Shown: positions 1 through 9,683 of the stretch, piece after piece
Numbering within the stretch: position 1 is the first letter of the stretch
How the letters are laid out: each line of letters begins with the position of its first letter
Assembly: GCA_023133475.1 (NCBI GenBank)
Contig: JAGLWJ010000120.1
Location: 1-41,265, forward strand
Length of the DNA: 41,265 nt
Source: Phycisphaerae bacterium
Lineage (GTDB): Bacteria; Planctomycetota; Phycisphaerae; UBA1845
Reading direction: 5' to 3'
Notes under the pieces: model-generated
Databases searched by the model: none
What the model saw: the letters and a program-made list of their open reading frames with translations, nothing else
What the model was told of the DNA's origin: nothing
Program-made: the position numbers and the translations under genes

Positions 1-3000
1 TTCCGCTTCAACGGTTTGAACTGGGTGGAGGAGGCTAAGCTTCTCGCCTCCGACGGTGCGGAGGATGACAGGTTCGGCAGGTCCGTGTCCATCTCCGGTG
101 ACACCGCCGTTATTGGGGCACCCGCGACCTACGGTTACGCCTCCGGTTCGGCATATGTGTTCCGCTTCAACGGTTTGAACTGGGTGGAGGAGGCCAAGCT
201 TCTCGCCTCCGACGGTGTGGCGGGTGACTATTTCGGTCGCTCCGTGTCCGTCTCCGGCGACACCACCGTTATTGGGGCATGGGCTGACGACGATAACGGT
301 GACGACTCCGGTTCGGCGTATGTGTTTTCCGGCTGGGATGTGCTGTTCGTCGATGCTACGGCCACGGGTGCGAACAACGGGACGACTTGGGCCGACGCCT
401 ACACCGAGCTTCGCGATGCGCTTGCCGAAGCCGGCACCAGCGAGTGGATCACGGCGATCTGGGTGGCGGCAGGCACGTACACGCCGGCTGAGGCGGGCGG
501 GGACCGATCAGCCTCCTTTGAGCTGCTCAACGGTGTGGCCATCTACGGCGGATTTGCCGGCGGGGAGACCGGCATCGACCAACGCGACCCGGTGGCGAAC
601 AAAACCATCCTGAGCGGCGATCTCAACGGGGATGACGTAGAGTTCCTCTACCAGGACGAAAACAGTTACCACGTTGTTATCTCTTCCTATGCTGACACTG
701 CCGTTCTCGATGGGTTCACCATCACTGCGGGAAATGCCGATGGGACACCAGGGAACGATACATCTGGCGCGGGAATGTCCAACATCGGCGGCAGCCCGAC
801 GCTGAAATCCTGCACGTTCCTCTGGAACAGGGCGAACACCGCCGGTGGTGGGATGTCCAATGCCTTTGGAAGCCCAACGCTCAGCGACTGCGTATTCATC
901 TCAAACTATGCTCTAGAGGACGGTTCAGGAGGTGCGATATGGACCTTTGAGAGCGATCTGACACTGAACAATTGCACGTTCTTGTGGAATTCCGCCGACA
1001 AAGACGGAGGCGGGATGTATATCTCCAGCGGGAGCCCTACGCTGACCGGCTGCACCTTTGAGTCCAATGTTGCTGACTTCGACGGTGGAGGGATATATGT
1101 CTTCAGCGGCGGGAGTCCCACGCTGACCAATTGCAAGCTCTCGTGGAACTTCACGGCTATCGGCGACGGTGGGGGAATGTACAACGGCTGGATTCCGACG
1201 TTAGTCAACTGTCAATTCAGCGACAATGTCGCAGTAAATGGTGGAGGAATATACGACGAGGCAGGCCTGCCCACCCTGGTCAACTGCTCCTTCAACGGAA
1301 ACGCGGCGGACGATAGCGGCGGTGGGATGTTCAACAACGAGAGCGATCCGCTACTGATCAACTGCGCTTTCAGCGGCAACTCAGCCCGGAGCGATGACGG
1401 CGGTGGGCTGTACAATGACGACAGCACCCTGACGCTGACCAACTGCACGTTCAGCAAGAACTCGGCCCACAGTAGCGGAGGTGGGGTATACAACCTGGGT
1501 GACGGTATCCCCTGGGTCACCAACTGTGTCTTCTGGCAGAACACCCGCAACGCCGGCACGGAGACGGACGAGTCAGCCCAGATCGATACTGGCAGTGCGG
1601 CAACAATTGTCAACTACAGTTGCGTGCAGGGCGGCTGGTCGGGTGTGGGCGGGATCGGCAACATTGACGCTGATCCCATGTTTGTGGACGCTGACGGGCC
1701 TGACAATATCGCGGGGACCGAAGACGACGACCTGCACCTGTTTGGTGGGTCACCCTGCAATGATGCGGGCAACAACTACGCCGTCCCACCGTGGATTCTC
1801 CATGACCGCGACGGCAACACACGCTTCAGCGACGATCCTGCGGTGCCGGATACCGGGGACGGCACTCCTCCCATAGTTGACATGGGTGCCTACGAATTGC
1901 TGCTGGACTGCAACACCAATGGCGTGACCGACGATCAGGACATCAGCAGCGGAACAAGCCAGGACTGCAACGGCAACGGTATTCCCGATGAGTGCGAGCG
2001 GGATTGCAACGCCAACGCGGTGGCTGACGAGTGCGACATCGCCGCCGGCACGAGTGTTGACTGCAACAATAACGGCATCCCCGACGAGTGCGACCTGGCC
2101 GCCGGCACCAGCGAGGATTGCCAGCCCAACGACATCCCCGACGAATGCGACCTGGCCTTGGGGACCAGCCAGGATTGCAACAGCAATAACATGCCGGACG
2201 AATGTGACTTGGTTGGATACATGACGTCCTCGATTACAAACGGCGCGTTTGAGACAGAAGACTGGACCGGCTGGCAGAGGGGAGGCACTGGCGATTGGTA
2301 TATCACTCTGGTGGAAGACTTTAGCGGTAACGCCTGCACCAACGATCTTTCACCAATTCCGCCGGAATCGAAGTCGGTTCGGATGTATAATGGTGGGCCG
2401 GCTTCGATGTATCTGTGCCAGACGATTGATATTCCTGCCGGATTGGTGGACCCGACGTTAGCCTGGGCGGACGTTATCTGCTCCGCGGGGGATTTCAGTG
2501 AAAATCAACGATTCAGCGTCGAAATCGGCAGCGACTGCTGTAGCGGCCAGGCGGAAGAAGTGCTATTTGAAACCCAACGCGGCGATCAGTTGGTTAGTGA
2601 AGAATGGGCGTTTCGTGAGGTTCCCATCGAGGCCTTCGCCGGGCGCACTGTTGATCTGGCCTTTAAGGTGATTGCACAGGGAAATTGTTTTGATCTCTGG
2701 CTGGACAACATCCACATTTTTGAGAATCGCTCACCCGATTGTAACACCAACAGCATCCCCGACGAGTGCGATCTGACAGCCGGGACCAGCAACGATTGCA
2801 ACACCAACGGCATCCCCGACGAGTGTGACATTGCGGCTGCGACGAGTGGCGACTGTAATATCAACACCATTCCGGACGAATGTGACCTGGCTGCCGGGAC
2901 CAGCGAGGATTGCAATAGTAACGACACACCCGACGAATGCGAGATCGACCAGAACAGCTCGGCACCCAACGGGCCGCACTACTGCACCGAGGACTGTGCC

Positions 3001-6000
3001 GTGGATTGTAACAGCAACGGCATCCCCGACGAGTGCGATCTGGCAGCCGGGACCAGCAACGATTGCAACGGCAACGCCGTGCCCGACGAGTGTGACCTGG
3101 CGGTTGGGACCAGTGCGGACTGCAACTCAAACGTGATACCCGACGAATGCGACGTGGCTGGCGGGACGAGCGCGGATTGTCAGCCCAACACTATCCCCGA
3201 CGAGTGTGAGGCAGACTGCAATGCCAACGGCACCCCCGACGAGTGCGACCTCGCCGCGGGCACCAGCGCGGATTGCCAGTCCAACGGTATTCCGGATGAA
3301 TGCGACATCGACCCGAGCGACCCGGACGACAACGGGCAGGTCAGCCCGGACTGCAACACCAATGGTGTGCCTGACGAATGCGAAACCGATTGCAATACCA
3401 ACGGTGTCCCGGACGATTGCGACATAGCCGGCGGCACCAGTGACGACTGCAACGGCAACGGCACACCTGACAAATGTGAGATTGATCAGAACAGCCTCGC
3501 ACCCAACGGGCCGTACTACTGCACCGAAAACTGCGCCGAAGATTGCAACGACAACGGCATCCCCGACGAGTGCGATCTGAGCGCTTGCCCGGCAGGCAAC
3601 CCGTCCTGCGCCGATTGCAACAGCAACAGTATCCCGGACGAATGCGACATTGACTCGGCGACGAGCACCGATTGCAACAACACCGGTGTTCCGGATAAAT
3701 GTGAGTTGTGGTCCGGCGATTGCAACATGAATGGCTTCCCCGACGATTGTGACGTCGCCGAGGGCACCAGCCCAGATGTCAACGGCAACGGTGCCCCCGA
3801 CGAGTGCGAAGCCGATTGCAATACCAACGGTGTCCCCGATGATTGGGACGTCGCGATCGGCACGAGCTGGGACACCAACTCCAACGCACTCCCGGACGAA
3901 TGTGAGGCGGCTCTGCATGACAGCCTGTTGGCTGCCGACGCGGAGGTAAACGGGCTAGACGTTATCTCCCTGGACACCCTGGCCGGCGGTCTGGCTGGGC
4001 TGCTGGTCGGTGTGAGTGACAGCGCGGTGCTGGATAATGTTGCCTACGAACCGGTCAGCGGGATGGCCTATGTCGCGCTGCACGATCCGGCTGATGACGA
4101 CAACCTGTCGTTGTACCGGGTGGCGTTGTCGATGTGGTGGGCGTTTCCGTTGACCAATTACAACGAATCACCGCAGCGTGGGGCCGGTGTGGCCTGCGCG
4201 CTGGCGTTCGATGCCAGCGAAATCCCGCACGTGTTGTACCTGGGATACCGCGACGAGGCGGCTGGCGGCCCACCGTATGTGCAGCACATCCAGGTGGTCA
4301 ACGCCCATGCCGGCGACATCGATCTCGGCACAGTGATCGCGGACTATGCGTTGGACATCGGGAACATCCAACTGCGCGGTCTCGCCCATCACTTGGTGCA
4401 TGACGATTTATATGCGGTGTGCTCGGTGGGGGCACAAGGCCGGCTTTACCGGGTTATGTTGAACGCATTGCGGCAGGAAGCGTCGCTCGAATTCATCCGG
4501 GCCACGTCGCAAGTCTTCGACAACCTCGCCTACGACTCCACGCGGAACCGGCTTGTAGCGGTGGCTGACAGCCGACTCTACGAGGTTGAACCGACGGCTG
4601 ACGGTGTTGACCTTTGCGTCGGGGGCGGCTTCGTCAGCAATGTGGATCCGCCGGGTCTAGCCTACCGCGACTCGGGCATAACGATGATTGATCCTTCACC
4701 ATGGGAGGAGATACCAGAGGGCTCGGGAACAGCCCGGGGCATGGGGATCAGCAGCAGTTGTGCCGGGGCGCAGTATCCCAGCGTGGCGATCGACGCCGAA
4801 ACCCTCGCGCCGGTTGTCGCCTGGTCGGACGGCTCGGTGATCCACGTGCGTAGGTACGCGCCGCAGACGCCGGACGCCGAAGGCGAGGAGCCGGATATGG
4901 CACCCTGGAAGGATGTTCCTCCCACAAGCACGGGCATCAGTGAGAGCGGAGCGCACACGCCAGCCATTACGATCGTTCCGGAAGCCGTTGCGGAGATTGA
5001 CGGCAACAATGTGTACGTTGTGGCGTGGAGCCAGGAGACGTTCTCGGGGGCCAGAGAAATCTTCGTCAAGGGCTTTGACGGGAGTGGCGACACCGCTTGG
5101 GAAGAGATCGGGCTTTGGTCCGCGAACCCATTCGGCTTCGGCATTAGTGGCACGGGGGTCGATTCGCTCGATCCGGTGATTGCATCCGACCGGGCTGGTA
5201 CGCCGATCATCGCCTGGAACGAGATGGATGACGAGTGGTATGACTTCCGTCAGGTGTACGTCCGTCGGTGGGATGCTATCGCCGAGGATTGGGTGGAGAT
5301 GGGCGCGGGGTCCGCGGTCGGCGGGGGCATTAGTGATAGCCTCCTGGGCGCAACCGACGTCGCGCTGGTGATGGATGTTTTTGACCGGCCGATCATCGCC
5401 TGGGCCGACCTGGACGGCGATACTGGAGAAGAAGGTGAAGACGAACAGTACGAGATTTACGTTCTCCGCTGGAACGGGCTGAATGCGTGGGAGGAACTCA
5501 GCCTGGGTTCAGCCGGCGGCGGCGGAGTATCCAATTCCCCGTTGCACGACCGTTATCCGGCGCTGGCGGCTGACCAGTTGGGCAACGTGTACTTGGCCTG
5601 GTCGGCCTGTGCGGAGGAAGACTGCTCCTGCACCCCGCCCGGCCCCTGTTCGCAGATCAAAGTGAGGCGGTGGAACAGCAATACCTGGAGTGAGTTGGCT
5701 GAGTCCATGGCCGATTCGGGGATCAGCGACACGCCGGGGGCATCGCTATGGCCGGCGGTGACGGTCAATCCCGCCGGAAACCTGGTGGTGGCTTGGCGTG
5801 ATGAGAGCACCGCCTCGGCGCAGATTCTCGCGCGGGCGTGGGACGGGGACAATCAGGAATGGATCGAGGTGGGTGCGGGGTCGGCTGTCGGAGGCGGCAT
5901 CAGCGCGACGACGCACTCGGCCGATGCCGGGCCGGTGACGCTGGCCGCCGCTGCGGATAACATAATAGTTGCCGCGTGGCACCATGAGTTGAATGACGCG

Positions 6001-9000
6001 GGGGTGGACCAGGTCTTCGTGCGTCGGTACACCGAACTCATCGGCCCCCCCGTCGTCGGCGAGGCCTACGATCCGATCCCCGAAAGCGGGGCGCAGTTCA
6101 ACACGAACGGCGTAACGCTGGCCTGGAGCGCGGGCGTCAACGCGGCAAAGTTCGACGTGTACTTCGGCACGGACCGGATACAAGTAGCGGCTGCCACCCG
6201 CGACGACGATCCTTATGGTCTGCGGATCGCAACAGACCTCACCGAGATGTGGCATGGCCCGGTGACGGGCCTGGATTCAAACACCTGGTATTACTGGCGA
6301 GTTGACTCGTGGGGGTTTGGCAGCGTAGCGCCGACCAAGGGTGCGATCTGGAACTTCTACGTTTTCTCCACCGAGCAACTGCAACCGGAAACCAGGCTCA
6401 TCGCCGCGGTGGCGGACGTCTCGCCGATACAGGGTGTGGTCGGGTTGGAACTCCAAGGGGACCAGAACCGCGGCGTCGACGAACGGCTCGCTGTCGGCTT
6501 GGAGGAGGGACAAGGGCAAATCCGGCGTGCGCTGATCAAGTTCGATCTGTGCGACTTCGCCTCCACCAACGGCATGCTGATCACTCATGCCGACCTCGAG
6601 TTGTACGTCGCCATCGGGCCGATGCAAGACGAGGAGGTGGAAGTGTACCGGATGCGGCATGAGTGGCAGGAAGGGACACAGCAAGCCAAATATGGGAATA
6701 TCCGCGGCGAACCGGACGGTGCAAGCTGGAATACCTCCGACGGGGTCACCCCCTGGCCCCAGCTCGATGCGGAGAATGGTATTTACGGTGCGGGCTACGT
6801 GGAGAATGCGTCGGACCTGCTGGGCAGCAAGATTCTGCCGGCTGGCACTAACGGTTTGGTGCGAATCCCCCTGGACACCGCCAAGGTTCAGGAATGGGCA
6901 CTGCTCGATTTTGTCAACAATGGGATACTCGTAAAAACCTCGAATACCGCGGAGGCGCGTGCCGGCAGTGCCATGTACTTTCACAGCATCAATGCCCAAG
7001 AGCCAGGCGCAATGCCGCCACAGTTGCTACTGGAGTATTTCTCCTCCGTAGGCGAGCCGCGCCCGTTCCTGGAGTGCGTGGACGGTTTCGCGGATGCCAC
7101 CTGCAACGGGCCAACACAGGGGCATCTGGCCGATACCCCATATCCGGTCACGCTGGCCGGAGAAGGCTTCACCCAAGGCATGACCATCACTGTCGAGGGG
7201 CATGATCATTCGGTAATCGTCCCGTCCGAACTATTAGACGTGAGTTCCAACGGCCAGGAAGTGACCTTTCCGCTACCACCGTTCCCGCCTGGTGAGAATT
7301 GTGCGCTGGAGGATTCCTTTGAGGTTAAGATCACGGTCAGCAACGGCTGCGAAACCAAACCGGACCAGCCTTTGGTGTTCACCTATAACGTATCCAGTGT
7401 CCACGTCTTCCCCGGCCAAGACCTGCAGGCAGTTATCAACGATGCTCCCGCCGGGACATGTATTGTGCTCGAACCGGGCGTCCACGACGGGCCGATCAGC
7501 TTCGTGTCCGGCAAGTCGGCGATTACGGTGACGAGCACCATCCCGACCCAGCCGGGATTCACCAAGATCGACGGTCCCTATCAGGGAGATGTGATTCCGG
7601 ACAATCCGGCTGTCAAGTTCGACAACTGCGGCGGCCGCATTGAGTTCGACCCCGTCAGTGGCACTGGCTCGGCGACTATTCCCGGTGCGCCGATCGTTCT
7701 GCGTGGGATCAATGTGCGCCTTGGCAACGGTGGCATTGTGATCGAGAACGCTTCACCGTTGATCATGGACTGCCGTGTGGACGACAACTTCGCCAGAGCT
7801 CCTCACGCGGGAGGAATCACCATAGAGGCTGGTTCGCATCCGGTGATCGTCGACTGTGCCGTGGAGGGCAACTACATCATGGAGGGCCCTTGCAACGAAC
7901 CGCGTTATGGCGGCGGAATCCGTGTTAATGCGGGGGCTGTGCCCACAATCGTCGGTTGTAGCATCGCCAGCAATACCATCAAATCAGGAGGAATAGAGCA
8001 AGCCGGCGGAGGGGTCTACTTTGAGAACACACCATCGAGCATGATTGTTGCCAACAATGCCATCCGAAGCAATAAGATTGAAGGCTCAGGAAATGGCGGA
8101 GGTGTCTGCTGGGCAGAGACGGCGGCGGGGCGTTTCTTCCTGAACATTGTGGAGGAGAATACCGCCCCCGGCGGCAGTTCCTGCCACGATCCCTGGGACG
8201 ACAACAGCCACGGCCATGGCCCAGGAATCTATTGCAGCTCAGGGGCCAAGCCATCGCTCGACAACAATCTCATCGATGGGAACGGCGACCTCCAGCACTT
8301 GAACAAGGGAGGTGGAATCTATATCGCCGATTTCAACACTCACAGCATCTCGATTCGGGAGAATGTCATTCGCAACAACGTTGCACAGTATGGCGGCGCC
8401 ATGTACCTCGCACGGAAAACCGCTCCTGAAGTAGTCCGGAACATCATCGCGGACAACGTTGCACACCAGCCTTACGATTCCTCGGAACAATGTCCACAGC
8501 CTCCGCTCTGCCCGATCGACGCCTACGAATCAGGGATCATCGCCATCGACGCTGAACCTGATCTAATCAACAACACGATACATGGAAATGAACGCGTGAT
8601 CATTTGCCCGCATTCATGCCTTCTCGATGACGATGAACAAGGCAGCGGTTTCCATGGCCAACTGCTGGTTACGGGCGATCTGATAATAGCGAATAACCTG
8701 GTCACCGACAACGAGAATGGATGGGAACTCTTCGCCGACACAGCCACGACGGCTGCACATGTCGTCTACAACTTGGCCTACGATCCCAACGAGTCAAGCT
8801 GGCTGATATCGTCGCACTTCAATGACCAGCATGACAACCTGGATACTGGCTACGATGATCCTCTCTATGAACAGGATCCCCCGGACGTGAACGAAGTAAC
8901 TTGGCCACGCGATGCGAACTATCCCAATGACTTCCGCCTGCAGGCCGGTTCGCCCGCCATCGGCAGTGGCCAAGGCGGTGTCGACATGGGCGTCATCAAA

Positions 9001-9636
9001 TTTGATGCGTTCATCGACGCCAACGGGGGGTTGGTTGGCGACGGCGCTTCCTATGCCACGCTCGACATTCCTTACGCCACCACCAGCGGGTTGACCGAAC
9101 GAACCGGCATCAGCATCGAGGTGCACGACGAGCCCGCAGTCAACACGAACGGCCGTTACGTGTACGTCGCAGCCCGCGATCTGAACAGCAATGGCAGCAT
9201 CGAATCTGCCGAAATCGCCTCGTTCCATGCGCTGTATGAATTTGAACCAGCCCTACAGACGGTCTCCGACGTAACCATCGAGATGCCGTTGCTGCGGCCA
9301 ATCACCCCCACGAGCCCATTCAGGCTGTATTATTACAGTGGCGGCACGTATGCTCGGGTTGACGGGGTTGCCGCGGGCAAGGTGGATCACTTCCGGCAGG
9401 TGGTGGTGTTCGAGTCAGTGACTATTGGGGAATCGGTGTTGCTGCGCGGGGATGTAAACAACGACGGAAAGGTGGACCTGGACGACTACGCAATCGTCCA
9501 TGCGTGTCTGGGGGGGCCGGACCGTACAGGCGGTCTGCTACGCCGGGAGTGCGCGATCTGTGACTTGGACAACGACGATGACGTTGACCTTGTAGACTAT
9601 GCCGTACTTCAGCAAGCCTTCACGGCAGCGCCGTGA
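1..9636 (+). CDS. Giant modular secreted protein with FG-GAP, beta-helix, DCNxNG repeats and C-terminal dockerin (5' partial)
   Basis: The frame is open to the first base, so the start and any signal peptide lie outside the window; at least 3211 residues are present. Visible modules, by nucleotide: FG-GAP-like beta-propeller repeats (1-330, with a near-identical unit containing NGLNWVEEAKLLASDG twice); right-handed beta-helix built of GGGMYN..SPTLTNCTF units (about 345-1890); Cys/Asp-rich 19-residue repeats (1906-2208 and 2737-3909) split by a jelly-roll-like insert; a propeller-like stretch (3910-4690); repeats with GIS..PxIAW..EIYVRRWNG (4690-6050); an FN3-like module with YYWRVDSWGFG (6050-6365); a DNRLRE/CBM96-like module (6370-7050); a second beta-helix (7405-8990); and a dockerin-type pair of calcium loops (GDVNNDGKVDLDDY and DLDNDDDVDLVDY, 9445-9633). 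It is probably exported and surface or matrix located. No catalytic residues can be named, and the ligand is unknown. Confidence 0.85.
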   Translation, partial: FRFNGLNWVEEAKLLASDGAEDDRFGRSVSISGDTAVIGAPATYGYASGSAYVFRFNGLNWVEEAKLLASDGVAGDYFGRSVSVSGDTTVIGAWADDDNGDDSGSAYVFSGWDVLFVDATATGANNGTTWADAYTELRDALAEAGTSEWITAIWVAAGTYTPAEAGGDRSASFELLNGVAIYGGFAGGETGIDQRDPVANKTILSGDLNGDDVEFLYQDENSYHVVISSYADTAVLDGFTITAGNADGTPGNDTSGAGMSNIGGSPTLKSCTFLWNRANTAGGGMSNAFGSPTLSDCVFISNYALEDGSGGAIWTFESDLTLNNCTFLWNSADKDGGGMYISSGSPTLTGCTFESNVADFDGGGIYVFSGGSPTLTNCKLSWNFTAIGDGGGMYNGWIPTLVNCQFSDNVAVNGGGIYDEAGLPTLVNCSFNGNAADDSGGGMFNNESDPLLINCAFSGNSARSDDGGGLYNDDSTLTLTNCTFSKNSAHSSGGGVYNLGDGIPWVTNCVFWQNTRNAGTETDESAQIDTGSAATIVNYSCVQGGWSGVGGIGNIDADPMFVDADGPDNIAGTEDDDLHLFGGSPCNDAGNNYAVPPWILHDRDGNTRFSDDPAVPDTGDGTPPIVDMGAYELLLDCNTNGVTDDQDISSGTSQDCNGNGIPDECERDCNANAVADECDIAAGTSVDCNNNGIPDECDLAAGTSEDCQPNDIPDECDLALGTSQDCNSNNMPDECDLVGYMTSSITNGAFETEDWTGWQRGGTGDWYITLVEDFSGNACTNDLSPIPPESKSVRMYNGGPASMYLCQTIDIPAGLVDPTLAWADVICSAGDFSENQRFSVEIGSDCCSGQAEEVLFETQRGDQLVSEEWAFREVPIEAFAGRTVDLAFKVIAQGNCFDLWLDNIHIFENRSPDCNTNSIPDECDLTAGTSNDCNTNGIPDECDIAAATSGDCNINTIPDECDLAAGTSEDCNSNDTPDECEIDQNSSAPNGPHYCTEDCAVDCNSNGIPDECDLAAGTSNDCNGNAVPDECDLAVGTSADCNSNVIPDECDVAGGTSADCQPNTIPDECEADCNANGTPDECDLAAGTSADCQSNGIPDECDIDPSDPDDNGQVSPDCNTNGVPDECETDCNTNGVPDDCDIAGGTSDDCNGNGTPDKCEIDQNSLAPNGPYYCTENCAEDCNDNGIPDECDLSACPAGNPSCADCNSNSIPDECDIDSATSTDCNNTGVPDKCELWSGDCNMNGFPDDCDVAEGTSPDVNGNGAPDECEADCNTNGVPDDWDVAIGTSWDTNSNALPDECEAALHDSLLAADAEVNGLDVISLDTLAGGLAGLLVGVSDSAVLDNVAYEPVSGMAYVALHDPADDDNLSLYRVALSMWWAFPLTNYNESPQRGAGVACALAFDASEIPHVLYLGYRDEAAGGPPYVQHIQVVNAHAGDIDLGTVIADYALDIGNIQLRGLAHHLVHDDLYAVCSVGAQGRLYRVMLNALRQEASLEFIRATSQVFDNLAYDSTRNRLVAVADSRLYEVEPTADGVDLCVGGGFVSNVDPPGLAYRDSGITMIDPSPWEEIPEGSGTARGMGISSSCAGAQYPSVAIDAETLAPVVAWSDGSVIHVRRYAPQTPDAEGEEPDMAPWKDVPPTSTGISESGAHTPAITIVPEAVAEIDGNNVYVVAWSQETFSGAREIFVKGFDGSGDTAWEEIGLWSANPFGFGISGTGVDSLDPVIASDRAGTPIIAWNEMDDEWYDFRQVYVRRWDAIAEDWVEMGAGSAVGGGISDSLLGATDVALVMDVFDRPIIAWADLDGDTGEEGEDEQYEIYVLRWNGLNAWEELSLGSAGGGGVSNSPLHDRYPALAADQLGNVYLAWSACAEEDCSCTPPGPCSQIKVRRWNSNTWSELAESMADSGISDTPGASLWPAVTVNPAGNLVVAWRDESTASAQILARAWDGDNQEWIEVGAGSAVGGGISATTHSADAGPVTLAAAADNIIVAAWHHELNDAGVDQVFVRRYTELIGPPVVGEAYDPIPESGAQFNTNGVTLAWSAGVNAAKFDVYFGTDRIQVAAATRDDDPYGLRIATDLTEMWHGPVTGLDSNTWYYWRVDSWGFGSVAPTKGAIWNFYVFSTEQLQPETRLIAAVADVSPIQGVVGLELQGDQNRGVDERLAVGLEEGQGQIRRALIKFDLCDFASTNGMLITHADLELYVAIGPMQDEEVEVYRMRHEWQEGTQQAKYGNIRGEPDGASWNTSDGVTPWPQLDAENGIYGAGYVENASDLLGSKILPAGTNGLVRIPLDTAKVQEWALLDFVNNGILVKTSNTAEARAGSAMYFHSINAQEPGAMPPQLLLEYFSSVGEPRPFLECVDGFADATCNGPTQGHLADTPYPVTLAGEGFTQGMTITVEGHDHSVIVPSELLDVSSNGQEVTFPLPPFPPGENCALEDSFEVKITVSNGCETKPDQPLVFTYNVSSVHVFPGQDLQAVINDAPAGTCIVLEPGVHDGPISFVSGKSAITVTSTIPTQPGFTKIDGPYQGDVIPDNPAVKFDNCGGRIEFDPVSGTGSATIPGAPIVLRGINVRLGNGGIVIENASPLIMDCRVDDNFARAPHAGGITIEAGSHPVIVDCAVEGNYIMEGPCNEPRYGGGIRVNAGAVPTIVGCSIASNTIKSGGIEQAGGGVYFENTPSSMIVANNAIRSNKIEGSGNGGGVCWAETAAGRFFLNIVEENTAPGGSSCHDPWDDNSHGHGPGIYCSSGAKPSLDNNLIDGNGDLQHLNKGGGIYIADFNTHSISIRENVIRNNVAQYGGAMYLARKTAPEVVRNIIADNVAHQPYDSSEQCPQPPLCPIDAYESGIIAIDAEPDLINNTIHGNERVIICPHSCLLDDDEQGSGFHGQLLVTGDLIIANNLVTDNENGWELFADTATTAAHVVYNLAYDPNESSWLISSHFNDQHDNLDTGYDDPLYEQDPPDVNEVTWPRDANYPNDFRLQAGSPAIGSGQGGVDMGVIKFDAFIDANGGLVGDGASYATLDIPYATTSGLTERTGISIEVHDEPAVNTNGRYVYVAARDLNSNGSIESAEIASFHALYEFEPALQTVSDVTIEMPLLRPITPTSPFRLYYYSGGTYARVDGVAAGKVDHFRQVVVFESVTIGESVLLRGDVNNDGKVDLDDYAIVHACLGGPDRTGGLLRRECAICDLDNDDDVDLVDYAVLQQAFTAAP
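1906..2208 (+). repeat. 57-bp coding tandem repeat (DCNxNGxPDECDxxxGTSx), block 1
   Basis: About six units of a 19-residue motif sit in tandem within the giant protein. The Asp/Asn spacing (DxNxNGxxDECD) resembles thrombospondin-type-3 or EF-loop calcium sites, and the paired Cys residues suggest disulfide links. Calcium binding is inferred from the spacing only. Confidence 0.85.
2737..3909 (+). repeat. 57-bp coding tandem repeat, block 2
   Basis: About twenty more units of the DCNxNGxPDECD motif follow a roughly 520-bp insert that separates them from block 1. Two units carry an identical type of extension (CEIDQNS.APNGP.YCTE.CA), which points to duplication of multi-repeat blocks. The last units lose Cys (PDDWDV, DTNSNALPDEC), which suggests decay at the C-terminal edge. 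Confidence 0.85.
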
Positions 9637-9683
9637 GAACCTCGTCTTTCGAGTGGCAGACAAACGGCAGCAAAGGAGTGAAG

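Noticed and set aside
3127-3918. 263-codon leftward open frame in the DCNxNG region
   Set aside because: It is the antisense translation of the 57-bp repeat and shows only low-complexity repeat text.
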